From Phalacrocorax aristotelis (taxonomy: Eukaryota > Chordata > Aves > Suliformes > Phalacrocoracidae), in assembly GCF_949628215.1 (NCBI RefSeq), contig NC_134280.1, positions 52,416,621 to 52,480,620 of the forward strand: a stretch of DNA of 64,000 bases, given 5' to 3'. Below are positions 1-13,778 of the stretch, in pieces. A model generated the notes under the pieces. It did no database searches and was not told the DNA's origin. It was given only the letters and a program-made list of their open reading frames with translations. The first letter of the stretch is position 1; each line of letters begins with the position of its first letter. Position numbers and translations under genes: made by a program.

Positions 1-1090
1 GGAATCAAGAAGTGTCCAAACTTTTTTTTTTCCAAAAAATTTAGGATGAAAGGTCAAAATTGTTGCAATAGGCCATACAGAAGAATATCGCTATGGAATC
101 AAAATAAAAAATGACTACATGAGACCAAAAAGGTGGTGGTAGTGGTGGGGGTTGTGTGTGTTTTGGTTTTTTTGTTTGTTTGTTTGGTTGATTTTCTTTT
201 TACGCTCATGATCTTGACTGGAAGATCATACAAACTTTACCAAGTTTTTGGTCTTATTCCAGCCGTGACACTGACACATATTCTGTGGCAGAAGATGGGG
301 ATTTGTAACATCCGTGGCTCTGTAACTCATTCTCCCCAATGTCCAACAGAAGCACACTGTAAAATACACAAGTTTGGTCTTGGATGGACAATATTGTCTG
401 ATCGCTCATTTTTCTATTAATATCACAACCCAGATACAGTTTATCTACATACAGACATCATAATCTCCTATTAAATGCTCTTTAAAATACAAATACTGGA
501 ATTTAAAAAGATGTCAAGCATGTAGATCTATGCTGATACTTACCCCCTGCATTGTTAATAAGGTGGTGTGGATAATTTGCTAATTTAGACAAATAAACAG
601 TCTTTTCCATTTTCTGAAAGTTATACTCACATTCCTGTAATTCGGTATTGCCCCCCTACTGTCTGTGTAGGGACCTTTTAACAGTGGAGTAGGAGGAGAG
701 AAGACAGATGCGACATTTAAACGGGAGTTAAAGGTCTGAAAACGCGACACACTGATTCCCCACAGCACTTGACTTTTGCAGCTGAGAGCCCAGCCAGGAG
801 AGTGCTTCTCCCACCACGGCACCTCACCTCGAAGAGCCCCATCCTGCCGTGTAAGCCATAGGGGAAAGGAGGGCCCCTGCACAATGGTGTGTGTGGAAGG
901 TGTCTTCTGCCTAAAGCTTCAGACACATGTTTTCAACAGTGTCACAAGAAATACCAGATCGCCCTGTTGAATCCATCCCGACGTTTCTGGGCCTTGTAGT
1001 TGGGTGTTTGAGCCCTCGGATATGTCAGCACTGCCAGGTCTGAGTCCTTCACCACACCTGGAGCAGGTTCCCTTCCTACCATGGACAGGC
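1..1090. other. Non-coding flank upstream of the CpG island
   Basis: No recognisable gene. Short open frames on both strands (for example 133-420 + and 580-882 -) match no family I know. The first is partly a translation of the G/T-only tract at 142-190. In mammals TOLLIP lies upstream of BRSK2 on the opposite strand, but no TOLLIP coding exon (start MATTVSTQRG) was seen here on either strand. Confidence 0.6.
988..1001 (-). promoter_or_regulatory. ZNF143/THAP11-like binding motif
   Basis: The minus strand reads AACTACAAGGCCCA, close to the ACTACAANTCCCA core bound by ZNF143 (Staf) and THAP11 (Ronin) at vertebrate CpG-island promoters. It lies about 100 bases from the CpG island, where such sites are usually found. 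Two core positions differ from the optimum, so it is a candidate only. Confidence 0.45.
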
Positions 1091-1220
1091 TGTGCTTCAC
1101 CCCTCGGCCGTAGGTCTGTCAGCCGCCCGTATAGCCCTCGGTCCTAACAGCCTCTTCACAGCGGGACCCAACGCCGTCTCTCCTCCCCCTCGGCCTCGGC
1201 CTCGGCCCCAGCCCCCCCCA

Positions 1221-1232
1221 TTTTGGCGGGAA
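1221..1232 (+). promoter_or_regulatory. Consensus E2F site
   Basis: TTTTGGCGGGAA matches the E2F family consensus TTTSGCGS with its A/T flank. It sits in the middle of the CpG island, the expected place for a functional E2F site near a transcription start. Confidence 0.5.
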
Positions 1233-1325
1233 CAGCGGTGCCGGGCCGCCGCCACGTCGCCGCGGCTGCCAGCAGGGCCCCCTGACTCCTCTCTCCTCCC
1301 CCCTCCGGTGCCGCTGGGGTGCGCA

Positions 1326-1351
1326 GGGCAGACGAGAGGGGAGGGGAGGGG
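1326..1351 (+). other. G-quadruplex-prone run in CpG island
   Basis: Four G-runs of three or four Gs (1326-1328, 1338-1341, 1343-1346, 1348-1351) meet the usual pattern for an intramolecular G-quadruplex, although the first loop is 9 bases. Such runs are common near avian and mammalian promoters. Confidence 0.4.
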
Positions 1352-1455
1352 AGCAGGCCGCCTTAGTTGTGGGCATCATTTTCCCCAACTGCATTTCCTC
1401 CCTCCTCGTTGAAGGACTGCGGGCTCAGCTGTGTGAGGGAACGCACCGGGCCTCT

Positions 1456-3199
1456 GAGGGGAGAGGGGTAGGAGTATGAGAGGGAGCAAGGATTAAAGAG
1501 CAGCTGTTGGGGGTGTGTTAAGGTGGGGGGAGAACAATGCTTAATGAAAGATTTGGGGAAGGGAGCTTGGAGAAACGTCTGTTCGAAGTTGAGGTTTACT
1601 AGGGGAGGAAAGTAAACACCTGTAGGGTCTGGAGGGGATAGAGGCTGCCGTTGGCAAAAGGTAGAGGCAGTTCTCTCAGCAAGGAAGGAGTCTTAGTGGG
1701 TGGTGACACAGGGTAAAGTCTGGAGGGGGGAAGCAGAGGAATGGAGGCAGTTTGGGTTGCTTTGGAGCTTGTTGGCAGGTTGCTGCAGCGGCACAATCTG
1801 GAAGTGAGGAAAGATGAACCATAAAGAGCAAAGCAGGGGAAGGTCAAAGAAAGAGCTGGGGTTTTGATTCCTGAGGAGGCAGGAGGATGCCTTTGAACTG
1901 GTTTGAGGTTTCAGTCCATTGGCCTGGTTTCCTCCCACCTCATCTTGTTACTCCTTTGCAACCTATTGGGTAGAGTTGTGTTTTCTGTGATACAGGTAAT
2001 TTCTAGTTTGATTCCAATTTATATCAGCAGATGCTGTCTGTAGGTACATGTATTTAAAAAAAAAAGGTAAATTTCCCTCTTTAAAAAACAAACCTGAAAT
2101 AGTCTTTTCTGTCAATGAGCAACAGATGATCAGGCTTGTTCAATTTTTGCTCTCACTTTACCCTCCCTTTCTTTTACAGGCTTGTCAAGGCTTCCCTCTC
2201 TGACTGAAGAATCCTTGCTGTGTGTTGTGTCTCAGTTGCAATTTGATAAGAATATCTTGACCAGTTTTCTATCTGGAGTAGAGCAGGGAAGAGAAGGTGA
2301 AAACAGAACTTGGGTGTGGTAATGGTTTCAGTTTGATAGCCCTGGAGTCTGGCTGAAACTGTTGTATGGTCCGGAATCCAGAAAATACATAGACTTGTGC
2401 CTAACTTGAAGCATATATGCAGAATCTTTTATTTCATCTAACTCCCTAAGCTCTGGAGGTTAAACACAGGCATAAGTACTTGGACAAAAACAGCAACAGT
2501 TTTCTTATGCTGCTATGGGGCCTGTGGATCTGGGAATCAGTTCTTATTGCCATCAAATCCCTGGATTTTCTGCTGTGTTTCTGATTCAAATAGTGGCCAT
2601 ACCATTTTTCATCAGTTCATCTAAGGACCTGAAGTTTATTTGCTCCCATCAAACTCAAAAGCAGGTCTGTCATCGAGTTCTGTGGTTATAGGATTGTCCC
2701 TGTTTTCTTGCTGTCTTCTTTTCTCTTCACCTCCTTCCCCCCCCTCCCCTCCCTGGCTCTCTTTAAAGGGTAGAACCCACAGAATCAATTAATTTCTCAA
2801 GCTCATTTTCAGAAGTAGGGGTTGTTGGATTTTTTTTTTCTGTCACAATCTCAGCCTTTCTTTAATACTCTGGAAATACAACTGCATAGTGCAGTATAAT
2901 TCAGAGAAAAACAAAAAGTGTGTGTTTGGGCCCTAAAATAATATACATATTAAGCTATAATTGTGCCTTATCAAAAGACTGATAACTTAGGTGGTTGCTG
3001 TTAGTCATGATGCTCCGTAGCAGGCACAGGCAGTGACTGCTGCTGATGGAAAAGGTAGTGAGAGGAGGTGGGAGACGAGGGGATTGGCTGCTTTTAATGT
3101 CAATCACAACTGCAGGCCCCAGCTCTTCCGCTGCTCTATCTCTGGCTCTCCCTTGAACAGCTCCTAGAGAGAACAAGGCGTGCGGAGATCAGATCACCA
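1456..3199. other. Non-coding spacer between CpG island and BRSK2 leader
   Basis: No gene recognised. Notable content is a C/T-rich tract at about 2719-2762 that includes a run of Cs, and A-runs near 2056-2065. The minus-strand open frames at 1599-1847 and 1693-1938 overlap one another and resemble no known family. Confidence 0.55.
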
Positions 3200-3651
<452 letters not shown>

Positions 3652-6600
3652 TGAGGGTTCAGTTTTTCCAATTTGCTGTTTTAGCGGAGATAATATTCAT
3701 AGGAGATTTTGGCCTTTATTTATTGTTTAGTTTTCATTTTGATTCTATATTTTCTTAAAAAAAAAAAAGCCGAGGATGCTTTATGTTCATTACTGCTGCT
3801 AATGGGTGTTGTTCTGATGACAGCCAGAGTGCATGCAGAGGAAAAAATAGATGATAAGCTGGTGGTGAATTTTTACATCAATTTCTTCCCTGCCCTACTT
3901 AAGAGTTTTTTCTTTTTAATCAAATTATATTGAAATGAAAGGTTCACAGCCTGTAGTACCGAGGTGGTGGTGGTAGTGGGGGAGTCACCAGCAGTATTTC
4001 ATGACATCATGATTGAAAAGGGTGTAGTCCTTAAGGTGCAGTTGGGGGTGTGTGTGGATATATGTACAGTATGTCTGTGGCACTGACTGCTGTGGGTATT
4101 TAGCCAATATAGATGGATGGGCTGGTGGTTTTTGTGGGTATGGTCTGAAATAAAAGAAAAATAGATGATCAGTAGCAGAATTCATTCTGGCTATGCTGTG
4201 TTTTTGTAGGAGGGATTGGAGGGGGAGGGGAGGTTATTTAATTATTTTTCTTAAAGCTTATTTATGAAACTCGCCCCCAGCAGATTTTCCTGAATGGAAC
4301 AATGGTAAGAAATATTAAAAAGAGGAAATCAAGTGGAGGGAATTAGCAGAGAGCAGGTGCTTCTGCCCTACATGACATAATTAGATCCCCTAAATGCGTT
4401 CAAGATCTGGACTTACTGTTCCTTGCTTGGATAGCATATTCACTTCAAGGGCAGGGGAGCATTAACTGGAAGAAAAACCATTAAAAACAAGCCCAAATGT
4501 CTTCCTTATTTAATATTTTTTTTTAGTAACAGGTGCACTAAGCAATGGGATCTGGCAGATGGATTGGGTTAGGAGCCCCCCAAAAGTGGACTGAAACTCG
4601 AGGTTATAATTTAGGGAAAGGGGAAGATCAGCCATAGGGGGGCTTCTTTGGGCATGTGGGTGTTAAGTGTTGTTCATTATGGTGGGACAATAAAACATGA
4701 TGCATTGTGGTGTGTTGGGTTTTTTTTTTATAACCCAGCCGAGCTTTGCCCATCTGTTGTCTAAAGGATTTAATAGGCGTTTCCATCCCCAGCTGCTGCC
4801 TCTGCTCTGCCTGCTTCCTCACTGCCCTGCGTGGCAGCAGCTCTGCAGTCCGCAATTTTCTTAGGGACACAGTCAAAATCCAGATCTTTCTCTGTAAGAA
4901 GCAATGCTCTTCTGAGATGATTGATTATAAACCACCCCCCACCCCCCCATCCCTTCCCTTCCTCTTCACAACCCCATAGCAACCGTTCAGAGATGTGGAT
5001 GAAGATGACATTGTCTTCTAGTGAAATTGACTCTTATTTATATTTCATTTTTTCCAAATCTCTTCAGTTTATCAGCCGCTGAAGGTACCTCTCTGTCACT
5101 GTTTTGGTTGCCACCTTTATTCTTTGCATAGCTCAGTAAGCCCCTACTTCTGCAGTGGTATTCTTGGTAAAATCTGGTTATGATAATGAAAATACAAAAA
5201 AATTGCAGTGTATTTGTCATAAAACTGCCCTATTTCTGCTGGTAATCCTTTCCTGGGTAGTCCAGGTGATCAAAGAGCCAGCAGTAGATGACAAATTCAT
5301 TTTTGTCTTCATCACCATTTCCCTTTTTCCCTCTCTCACCTTCTCAGCACCCCTCCCTCCCCTTTAAATACAATTGTGTGTGAGATTCCTGAAAATACAG
5401 TTGCATTAACCTTTTGCTCCATGTCTCAGAGCCTGACGTTGTGGTCCTAAAGGGTTATCTGCAGCTTTGGTTATTTTTTTACTCTCTGCTAATCTTCCTA
5501 TCTTCCTCCTAAGTGATTAGAGACGTGGGGGTGGAGGGAGAAGAGGATGTATTTAGAGGCTTGCTGCTGTTGGCCTCTGCAGTTATTCAACCCGCTGGAC
5601 AAGGGTGAAAGTTTCCTTTTGCAGTTTTACCATAGAACTGATCTTTATAGATAAGTCTCTGCTGCTTGCACACATGAATGCACATAAAATGCACAATGCA
5701 TAGTGTCATAGAAGCTGGAGGTGGGGGAAGAGGAAGAGAAATCTTAAAAGTAACTGATGTCTTTACATCTTCCTTGCTATACCCGCCCTTGATTAACGGA
5801 ATAATGCACTGAGGTGAAATCTCGCTTGGTATTAAACATACGTGGCTAAATACGGAAAGATGCCTTCTGGTCTTCTCGCATTTTCTGTGCTAATCACATT
5901 TGGGAGCATGCAGAATGTCATGAACAGTGAGTGTATGGTATGTAGCTAGTCCTCATCCTGCTTGTTTTTTGAGGGTAAGCAGGCAACCTGCAGCATTTTA
6001 GGGAGAGGACAAGTGCAGTATGAGGGCCTGGTTCACCATACTATTTTGTCATGGTGTGTAACTTTGAATTTGGGGTGCAGTGGCATATGGCTGAAGAAAA
6101 TAGTGGTTGTAATCGTTCCTTTAGAACTTGACTTCAGAGCTTGGAAGATTAGGAGGTAATGGCTTTATATATTTGATATAAATTTTTTTTCCCCCGAGGG
6201 GATGGGGAAGAGTGAGAAATAAAATGTGGCAAAATGTAATGATGAACACTAAGAAAGTATATGTCGTGCTGCAAAGTCTTGTCCATTTTGTAGTGATCTT
6301 CATATTTATCATATCCATAATTTTTATTTTGAATAAAAAATTCTTGACTCTATAAAGTTATTTCAGATAGGCAGGCCTAGCTTCGCTCCCAGATTCATTA
6401 ATATTATACAAATGTTTTAATCACCCTTACCTGCTTTTATTGAGATCAAAAGAAGGGAGTTTTGGGAAGTGGTGTGGGTTCATAGTTCACAGCAGACTTT
6501 AGAAAGGGAGCTAGGGAGGGAGAACTTAATGGTAAATAGAACTCTTACTGGCTTTCTCTCCATGAAGTTCTCACTGATTGCCACCTTAATAGCTGGAAAA

Positions 6601-8431
6601 AAAAGTGTCTACCAGTCTACTGGTCCCTGCAAAGAGGTCCGGTTGCCCTATCTGTGACATTAGCAGAACCTGGTGACATCTGGCTGTGGGTGGGCCAAAC
6701 TGACATGGAGAAGCCTTCAGTTCAAATTGGTGGGTAATAACCGTTGTCAAAAGTGTCGATTAGAATTCAAAATCAGGTGTGCAAAATTTGTCCTGAGTGG
6801 CCTTCTGTGACGGTGCGTCAAGCTTGCTGAGGGTGACTGATGCCACAGAGAGGATTAGGGCCTCTCAGGGAAGTTGGAAGAGGGCTACATGGAGCAGTAC
6901 TGAAAAATGTCTGTGCTTAGCTCTGTGCTGATAGTGGGAATGATAGAGAAATGAAGGAAATTTTTTAAAATAATGTAGCATAAGAATGTAACATGTTATT
7001 TGAGTACTGTAGTAAGATGGTTTGTTTTTGTAATAGGCTGAATTCAGAGCACCTCTTGTTTACTGCAGCTGGAGGAATAGCTTATGGAATCTATATGAAT
7101 GATTTTGCAGGAATACAAGTAGCAGCATAATCTCAATGACTGTACTCAAAAAGATTATTTTACAGAACCGTCAGTGTAAAAAATCAATACCATACATATA
7201 TACGGGTGTGTGGGGAAAGGTTGTTTTATCTAAGTTTCATTGATACATTCTTCTATAGTTAATTATAGGAGGTTTCCATTGTAATTAACAGTAATGAGCA
7301 AAGGATGTTGTCATGTTACAATAACACACGTGGAAACAGTGTGCCTTTAGAAACCCCAGTCATACCTGATCATGAAGCACTGGTTTAGTTTTAGATCAAA
7401 CAGAGGCTTTTCTCCGTTTGCCACTAATTCTGTGTGAAATCAGCTTCTTGTGTAGTCCTTGCTTTATTTTTTTTGTTTTAAATTCCACAATTATCTTTGT
7501 TCATGTGTTTAGTTTGGCCTCATTAACCCCTATTTCACCCTTGAAACTCTTAGGAGTAATTCAGATTGACTGTAGTGAATATTTGTTAATAAATGCAAAG
7601 ATGAGGAACTGAAGTATTTCTTGTGAAGGGCTTCAGCGTTTCGGAGGGTTTTCTTCTGTATTTTTTTGATGGTCACTATGGAGGCTTCAGCATCGTTGTT
7701 TGCTATGGTACCAATTCAATGTCTAGTTGAAACTTCACAAATGCTGCTTTGTCTACAAGCAATAAGACACTGGCTCCAAGTGGGAGTTATCCTATTGACT
7801 TTGAGATAAACTTGATGAAAAATTTAATGTTGCTGATCTATTTTATCGCGTTCCTTTCATTCTGTTTTAAGCCCAGTTCTGCAGACACTCAATGCAAAGA
7901 ATCCTGCTTGAAACTCATGGCACTTTGACCATTCCGAAAAATGTAGGGGGTCCCTTTTCTGCATTGTATACCATGTAACTTAGAGTTCTTTCGGTGTGTA
8001 ACATGTTAATTGTATGTGTGCCATCAGTGAGGTGTTCAGCAGTGTGCTATTGTGTTATGTAAGAACAGAAATAATTAAATTTGAGCCTTAGTGGATTTAA
8101 TAGCCTTTTATTCAGTGAGAGCTTAAACAGGATGTTTCTTTATAGCCTTAACCACCTGTTTCCATGATACCAGCAGAAACTGAAATTTGTTAATTTTTTT
8201 TATTTGTCTCTGTCAAATTTGGTTGAAATTGAAAGCTTCAGTTCTATTCAAGGAGTATTCCATAGCCAATGTGATCTCAGAAGCCTGGTTTCCTTAGGTA
8301 AGTAGGCTAAACAAAGTATATCCTTTTCATTCATACTGCTATAATTTTTTTTTCCTGACCCAGTGTCTTGGATCTAGAGAGAATCTAAAGAGAACAGCTT
8401 TATTCTGTTTAGCTGTCTAGATGAATATATT

Positions 8432-8477
8432 GTTACAGAAGTGTCAATCATTGTGTTACAGAAGTGTCAATCATTGT
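8432..8477. repeat. Perfect tandem duplication, 23 bp x 2
   Basis: Two adjacent identical 23-base units (8432-8454 and 8455-8477), each beginning GTTACAGAAGTG and ending TCATTGT. The lack of differences points to a recent slippage-type duplication or an assembly artefact. Confidence 0.9.
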
Positions 8478-11400
8478 AGTTACTCCCATGGCCTTTTAAA
8501 ACAAACAAACAACAAACCAGTATATATTCTATTAATGTTTTGACATATAAATGTGTATCTTACTTTCCTTAAAAAAGTTTATTTCAAAACAGAATCCATA
8601 CCCTTTGTCATGATAGTCTGTGAAGACTTAAGCAGTTAATTATTAATCACATAAAATAAAATATTGCAAGGAATACTGTGGGCAGTAGAGGTGTTAAGGA
8701 TGAAATTTTGTTACCAAGAAAGGTTATGTCATAGTGACTTAGATGTAATGGATTTTCGTATACCTTTGATCCGATTGTTCAAAAGTACTGATTTCCTGCA
8801 TTACTGACTGAAGTAAACTAGTATTACCATGCAGCATATCTGAACTACGAAGTTCAGATATCCCTTTTATGACTTTCACTTTTTTTTTTCAGCAAATTCC
8901 TGTTTGCTAACTACAGTGAAAGCAATTTTTAGCCTCTATCCTTCTGCAAACTTCGTAGAGGCACAACATTAGTCTTTTACCCCCAATATCAGTAGCAAAA
9001 TTATTGTGAACTTTTTGAAACAGGAGCAGGCTCTGAATTGTTGTTTTTCTTTGTAAAGCACAGTAAGCTTTCTCACCCAAGAGTTGTTAAAATTCAGATA
9101 CTGTCAAATGAGTAGGACTAGATGACTATTTATATACTTACTTTTCAGACATCAACAAGAACTATGGAAACAGTGATTTCTCAAATAAGAGTTCTTGCGC
9201 TCCTCAAGCACTTTTCTACTTTCCATCACTGCTCTGATGACATTTTGTGCCACTACAGTGGAAAGGACTGCATTAGAACGGTGAGAAAGGTTGGAGAAAT
9301 TAAAAAAGCTTCTCAATAGAATTTACCTCTTGAGAGGAACTCTTTCTCATCTCTAGAAAACCAGTGACTCCATGAGAAGACCAAATGTAACATTTAAGTG
9401 AGTTCTTATAATGCCTTTTGTAAATTGCAGTGAAGCAGCCAGTGTATCTTTTCAGTTCTCCAGCATTGCAATATTTTTCAGTATACCATAAATTTACTCC
9501 AAACAGTAATTGCAATGGTGAAAATAAATGCTGATATCCACCTCAAAATTAGTAGGTAGGTAGTACAGAACAAATGTAGGTGGTGAAAGGGTTCCAGCTT
9601 TCAGAAGGAATTTGAAAGGGAATGAGAAATTTGGAAGTAATGTCCTCTGAAGTAGGAGATGTTGCGTGAAAAATGTATTATGCACATAGGAGAACAGCCA
9701 AAGTAGAGGTGGAAGCCTGGATATAGATTTCCATGAAGGCAGGGTAAGGGCAGAGACATAAATGAGCGCTCAAGTGCGCCTGTTCAAATGCTGAGATACT
9801 GTGAATTGCCCTTGTGAAGTCAGTCGGTGTTTTAAGTTGAGCTCACTTCAGTAGGAAGATCATCGAACCCATGATAAATAGGAAAGGGTGGAATCATTTT
9901 TTTTGTTGTGGATTGTTCTATTAAGAAATACCCCAAAGAAATTTTCTCGTTTAGTGTTTAATGAACATAGGATGTTTAGCAATCCTAGTCAATAATGCTG
10001 TTAGTTCTGCTAATGGAAGATGAGGAGTGTGTTCTATTTTCAGTTCATGCAAAAACAGTTTTCCTACAGAACATCCATACTGCTCTGTACAGTAATGTGA
10101 ATAATTTGTTGTAAATAGTGTTCTTAATGAACTGTCTTCATCTGCAGTGCAGACTCTAAGTGCAGACTGATTTCCTTTAAGTCCTTATTCGTTTCAGATT
10201 TTCTGCAAACAATTATTTTTATCTCCTTTCACCAACTGTCTTTACCTCACTTATGGAGTCATTCTACTTAATCAATATTCAAAGATTTGTGTTGTACTCT
10301 TGAATGTTGTCTGTTGGATATGTTGCATAAGAGTTTTACGTTCTGCTTGGGTAGTTGTGTGAACACTTCCAGCAGAAATGTTCCAATGGAAAATTTAGTT
10401 TTCCTGGACAGTTTGGACATGATTCTCATGGGCACCCTTGCCTGGAAGATGTGAAGTTTTTCAAAAAGTTTTTTTAAATGATGCACAGAATGTGACTGGA
10501 TTAAATTTACTTAATTTCAAATGCCTACTTTTAGAATGTGTGAATAGTGTTCATCCAGTTCCGTTTGACTTATTCTAGGTTTAATTTTGAATAGAGATAC
10601 AACATTTTAATTCCTTTAATTTTGTTTACAGACTGGAAACATTACTGATAAAATTCTGGTAAAGAACAGGCAAAAAGTCCAGCCAGAAGATTTTTTTTTT
10701 CATTGCTTCTTAGCTTTTGAAAATTGGGTTTAAATAGAATTTACCTGGAAAGGAGGAAATTATATTGGTTCCTTTTCTAAAGGTGTATTACTCGCTATTG
10801 ATGTAGCTGCAAGCATTTCTCTTGACTGTGTCACTTGTGGCAGAGATACCTATGAGATCGCTGTTGTCCTGTGCACTGTATAAACAGGAATATACTGTTT
10901 CTTTTGCAATGACCTTGGGATACAGTTTTTAAAGGATAATGAATGGAATTGTGTCATGAGACTGAGGATAACGAGCAATATGGATAAAGAAGGTAAGTGA
11001 TGGTGTTTGTATTTAAACAAATCCAGGTACATTCTCTTGCCAGCAGCACTGCTGCCTTCATGGTAGTGCAGAGTAACCTTCAAGCTGGTGCAGGTAACTT
11101 TTAGGTAGTTACGCAGTGCTGGAGTGGGTAGAATAGAATGTTTATCTTGAGTTGTCAGCTCTCTGAGTTTTATTTTCAGAAAATAATTTTATTATTTCCT
11201 GAAAGCCACAGAGATCATTGTCAACTGACATTTAATTAAAGTAGCCTTAAAGCTGCCCTAAATGACTCTTTCACAAAGTTCTAACGGCTGAGCTTACTGT
11301 TTTGCACCCCATGGCTGTGCCTGGAACCTTCTGCCTTTTAGACTTTCACTGTTCCTACTCTGGCTTCTTTGCATAAAGATTATTGCATACTTAAGAGGAA

Positions 11401-13121
11401 GAGAAATATTTTTTAATTTCTTGTCCAAATAAATGTTTTTAATATGGGGTGGTGAAAGGGGTGTGCTTAGACTGGAAGGGACCGTTTTTGTGAAGCTTAG
11501 CACTGATAACAGGCTGCTCTTCAGTTTCTTATCTAATATGCACACATTCATAATCAGTGATTTGAAAATTAAGTATTTCGGGAAAAAGTAAATAACTTAC
11601 CAGTTACTGACAAAAGGAGACTATTGCTGGTAAAAGCTTTGCACCAACATTTGCAACATCAACTGACAGTAAATGGATTGATGCAGGGTGCAGAGGGGAA
11701 CTGAGAAACCAGCATCAAGTGGCTTAGGGTATGCAAGTACTATCTTTTTTTCTTTTTTGTTTTAGTGTTCCAACACTATGTGGGAAGTAAAGGCATGACA
11801 ATGTTTCCAGTGAAGTGCTTAACTTAAGAAAAAAAAAAAAGTAAAAAAGAAAAAAGGTGGAAAACTGTTTTCAGGCATCCATTTAGTAAGTGCTCCTCTG
11901 GTTGCCTGCTTCTACTTACAAAACAACATACTCTGTGTCCTGAGGCTCTTGCAATTTTGATTTGCTGTCTTTTGCAGTATATGCTTAATGTGGGAGAAAA
12001 AAAAGTCAGTGTGATAATGTATATTTTTAAATAATGTCTGCGTTACATGTGTATTAACAAGCTCTGCTTTTGCAGTGTCATTCCTCTGTGTACTCAGCCT
12101 TACGTGCCGTAAACTGACTGCCCTTGTCTTTTAGCTATTAAAAACACTATTGACTGGAAGAAAAATAATGGAGGAGCTGGTTTCTGGTGGAAGAAAACTG
12201 GTCTGGACCAAAAATGTGTTAATTTTCTACTGTCTGTTTAAAGCGTCCTCTTAGAACTTTAAGTTTCAGTCTCCCACAGGCTCAACAGCAGTCCTTCAGC
12301 TGCTGATGAGAATGTACCAGGTCTTCATACTGACCCAGCAGGGAATGTTGTTGGAATTGCTTGGCTCTTTATTTTCTCTCTTTTTCTTGATTATTTTATG
12401 TGTGGCTAGCAACATAGACACTAGATTTCTACACAGGTGCTCTTGGAAAAGTGATTGGTTTTTTTTGCTTTGGTCCAGGATGAGGTATACCATAGCCCAG
12501 GTTCATAATGTTGGCTCATCTGCCCTATGGTAATATAATTTGTGAGGAAGAGGGTCCAACAGTAACATATTTGCAGCTAAATGTAAGCTGTTGATGTATA
12601 AGTTCCTTTTTTTAAATTTTGTTTAAAAAAAATAGTCCTGCTCTGATAAAGTTTGAGCTAAGCTAGCACAAGACTTTGCTAAGACTACTGTTTTATTGCA
12701 TTTGAATTAAAACACAAGCTTAAGTAGTAAAAGGAGACTTCACATTCTGAATCCTTGTGCTATGAAATGCACTGTGTGGGATGTTTAGAAATTCCTCATG
12801 TCTTTTGCTGACTGTTTGCCAGCTGAGGGTTGGGTTACTCATCATGCCAGCCATCCACCCTGGGTAAGTTTCATTCAGTGACTGTATGAGTTCCTTTTAA
12901 TAACTATGACCTGTCCCTAAGATTAAGGAATGGATTTGACTCTTAGATTTTTGTTTCTACCTTACTGGAATCTCTTAATCTCTCCCAGTATTCCATTCCA
13001 AAGCTCTCATCTTATTTTCAGGTTGTAAGTGATGGGTAGCTTGGCTGTCACATTGAGGTGACCTGCTGTCAGCAGGTATAGAGGATTCGTCTATGGTTTT
13101 CCTTTTGAAGTTCTGGTCATC

Positions 13122-13175
13122 TGTTTTTTGGTTTGGTGGGGTTTTTTTGGGTTGGTTGTGTGGTGGGTTTTTTTT
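13122..13175 (+). repeat. G/T-only tract
   Basis: These 54 bases contain only G and T, then run into T/C and an A-run (13193-13202). Frames crossing it (13133-13339) are low-complexity translations. Confidence 0.85.
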
Positions 13176-13778
13176 CCCTTTTTTCCTTTTTTAAAAAAAA
13201 ACCAAAACAACAAAACAACTTTGAAGTTACCTTGCCTCTTCAAACTGGAAACTGGTTCAAGGATTGGCATCCTAATCTAGAGGATGCTAGGCCAGGTATT
13301 TGGTTCTTTCTACAGCCACTATCTCCTACAGCAAATTAATGAAGACTTCAGGAGGGTATTCTCAGAAAACTTTTGGGGACGTTACAGTTCGAAGACCAAG
13401 TCCCTTAATCATTTGAGCCCTACTTAAATAGGTTGATGGTTACTGCTAGAAGAGCTGGTAGAAATACTCTAAGCCTATCTCTAAATAAGCATATTTTAGA
13501 GATTTCTTTTTTTTTAAACTCTGTTGTCATGGTGGACTGAAAAATAAGGTACTTCTAGGCTTTTATCCCACTTCTTAAATAGATGCATTGTCTTTGGGAA
13601 ATTAACACCAATATACTGTGTGCCCTTGGAGAACTATTTTAAGTATGCTTTGTTTTGCACATTTCATGTGTCTTGCCTAAATTGTGAACGGAAAGGAAAG
13701 ATAATTTGTTAGATTATCTGCATATAATCTCTTTCATGCTAAGGCACTAATCTTAGTTGGGCCTTTGTTTGTGTGTAG

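Larger units (their letters stand above)
1095..1455. promoter_or_regulatory. CpG island, probable promoter
   Basis: By eye this 360-base block has about 29 CpG dinucleotides, while the surrounding kilobases are CpG-poor. It contains an E2F consensus (1221-1232), GC-rich runs such as GGGCCGCCGCC, a three-fold CTCGGC repeat (about 1188-1206) and no TATA box. These are features of a constitutive CpG-island promoter. Open frames across it on both strands (1092-1412 + and 1119-1394 -) are low-complexity Pro/Arg-rich translations and are not called as genes. It could serve BRSK2 (ATG 2.1 kb downstream), a divergent neighbour to the left, or a non-coding RNA; the sequence does not decide. Confidence 0.7.
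3655..13778. other. Intron 1 segment without genes
   Basis: AT-rich intronic sequence with no recognisable exon, RNA gene or recent mobile element. A G/C-richer patch at about 4740-4980 includes a C-rich run, and a 23-bp direct duplication lies at 8432-8477. Scattered frames of 60-85 codons look like chance. Confidence 0.55.

Noticed and set aside
1081..1113. ATG in good Kozak context (ACCATGG) coding about 10 residues
   Set aside because: The frame closes at TAG almost at once and no transcript is known to cover it.
1092..1412. Overlapping Pro/Arg-rich frames on both strands of the CpG island
   Set aside because: GC-rich sequence lacks stop codons by composition; neither frame resembles a known protein.
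600..1455. Search for TOLLIP exon 1 on the minus strand (expected divergent neighbour)
   Set aside because: No sequence coding MATTVSTQRG-like text was seen; synteny alone does not support a feature.
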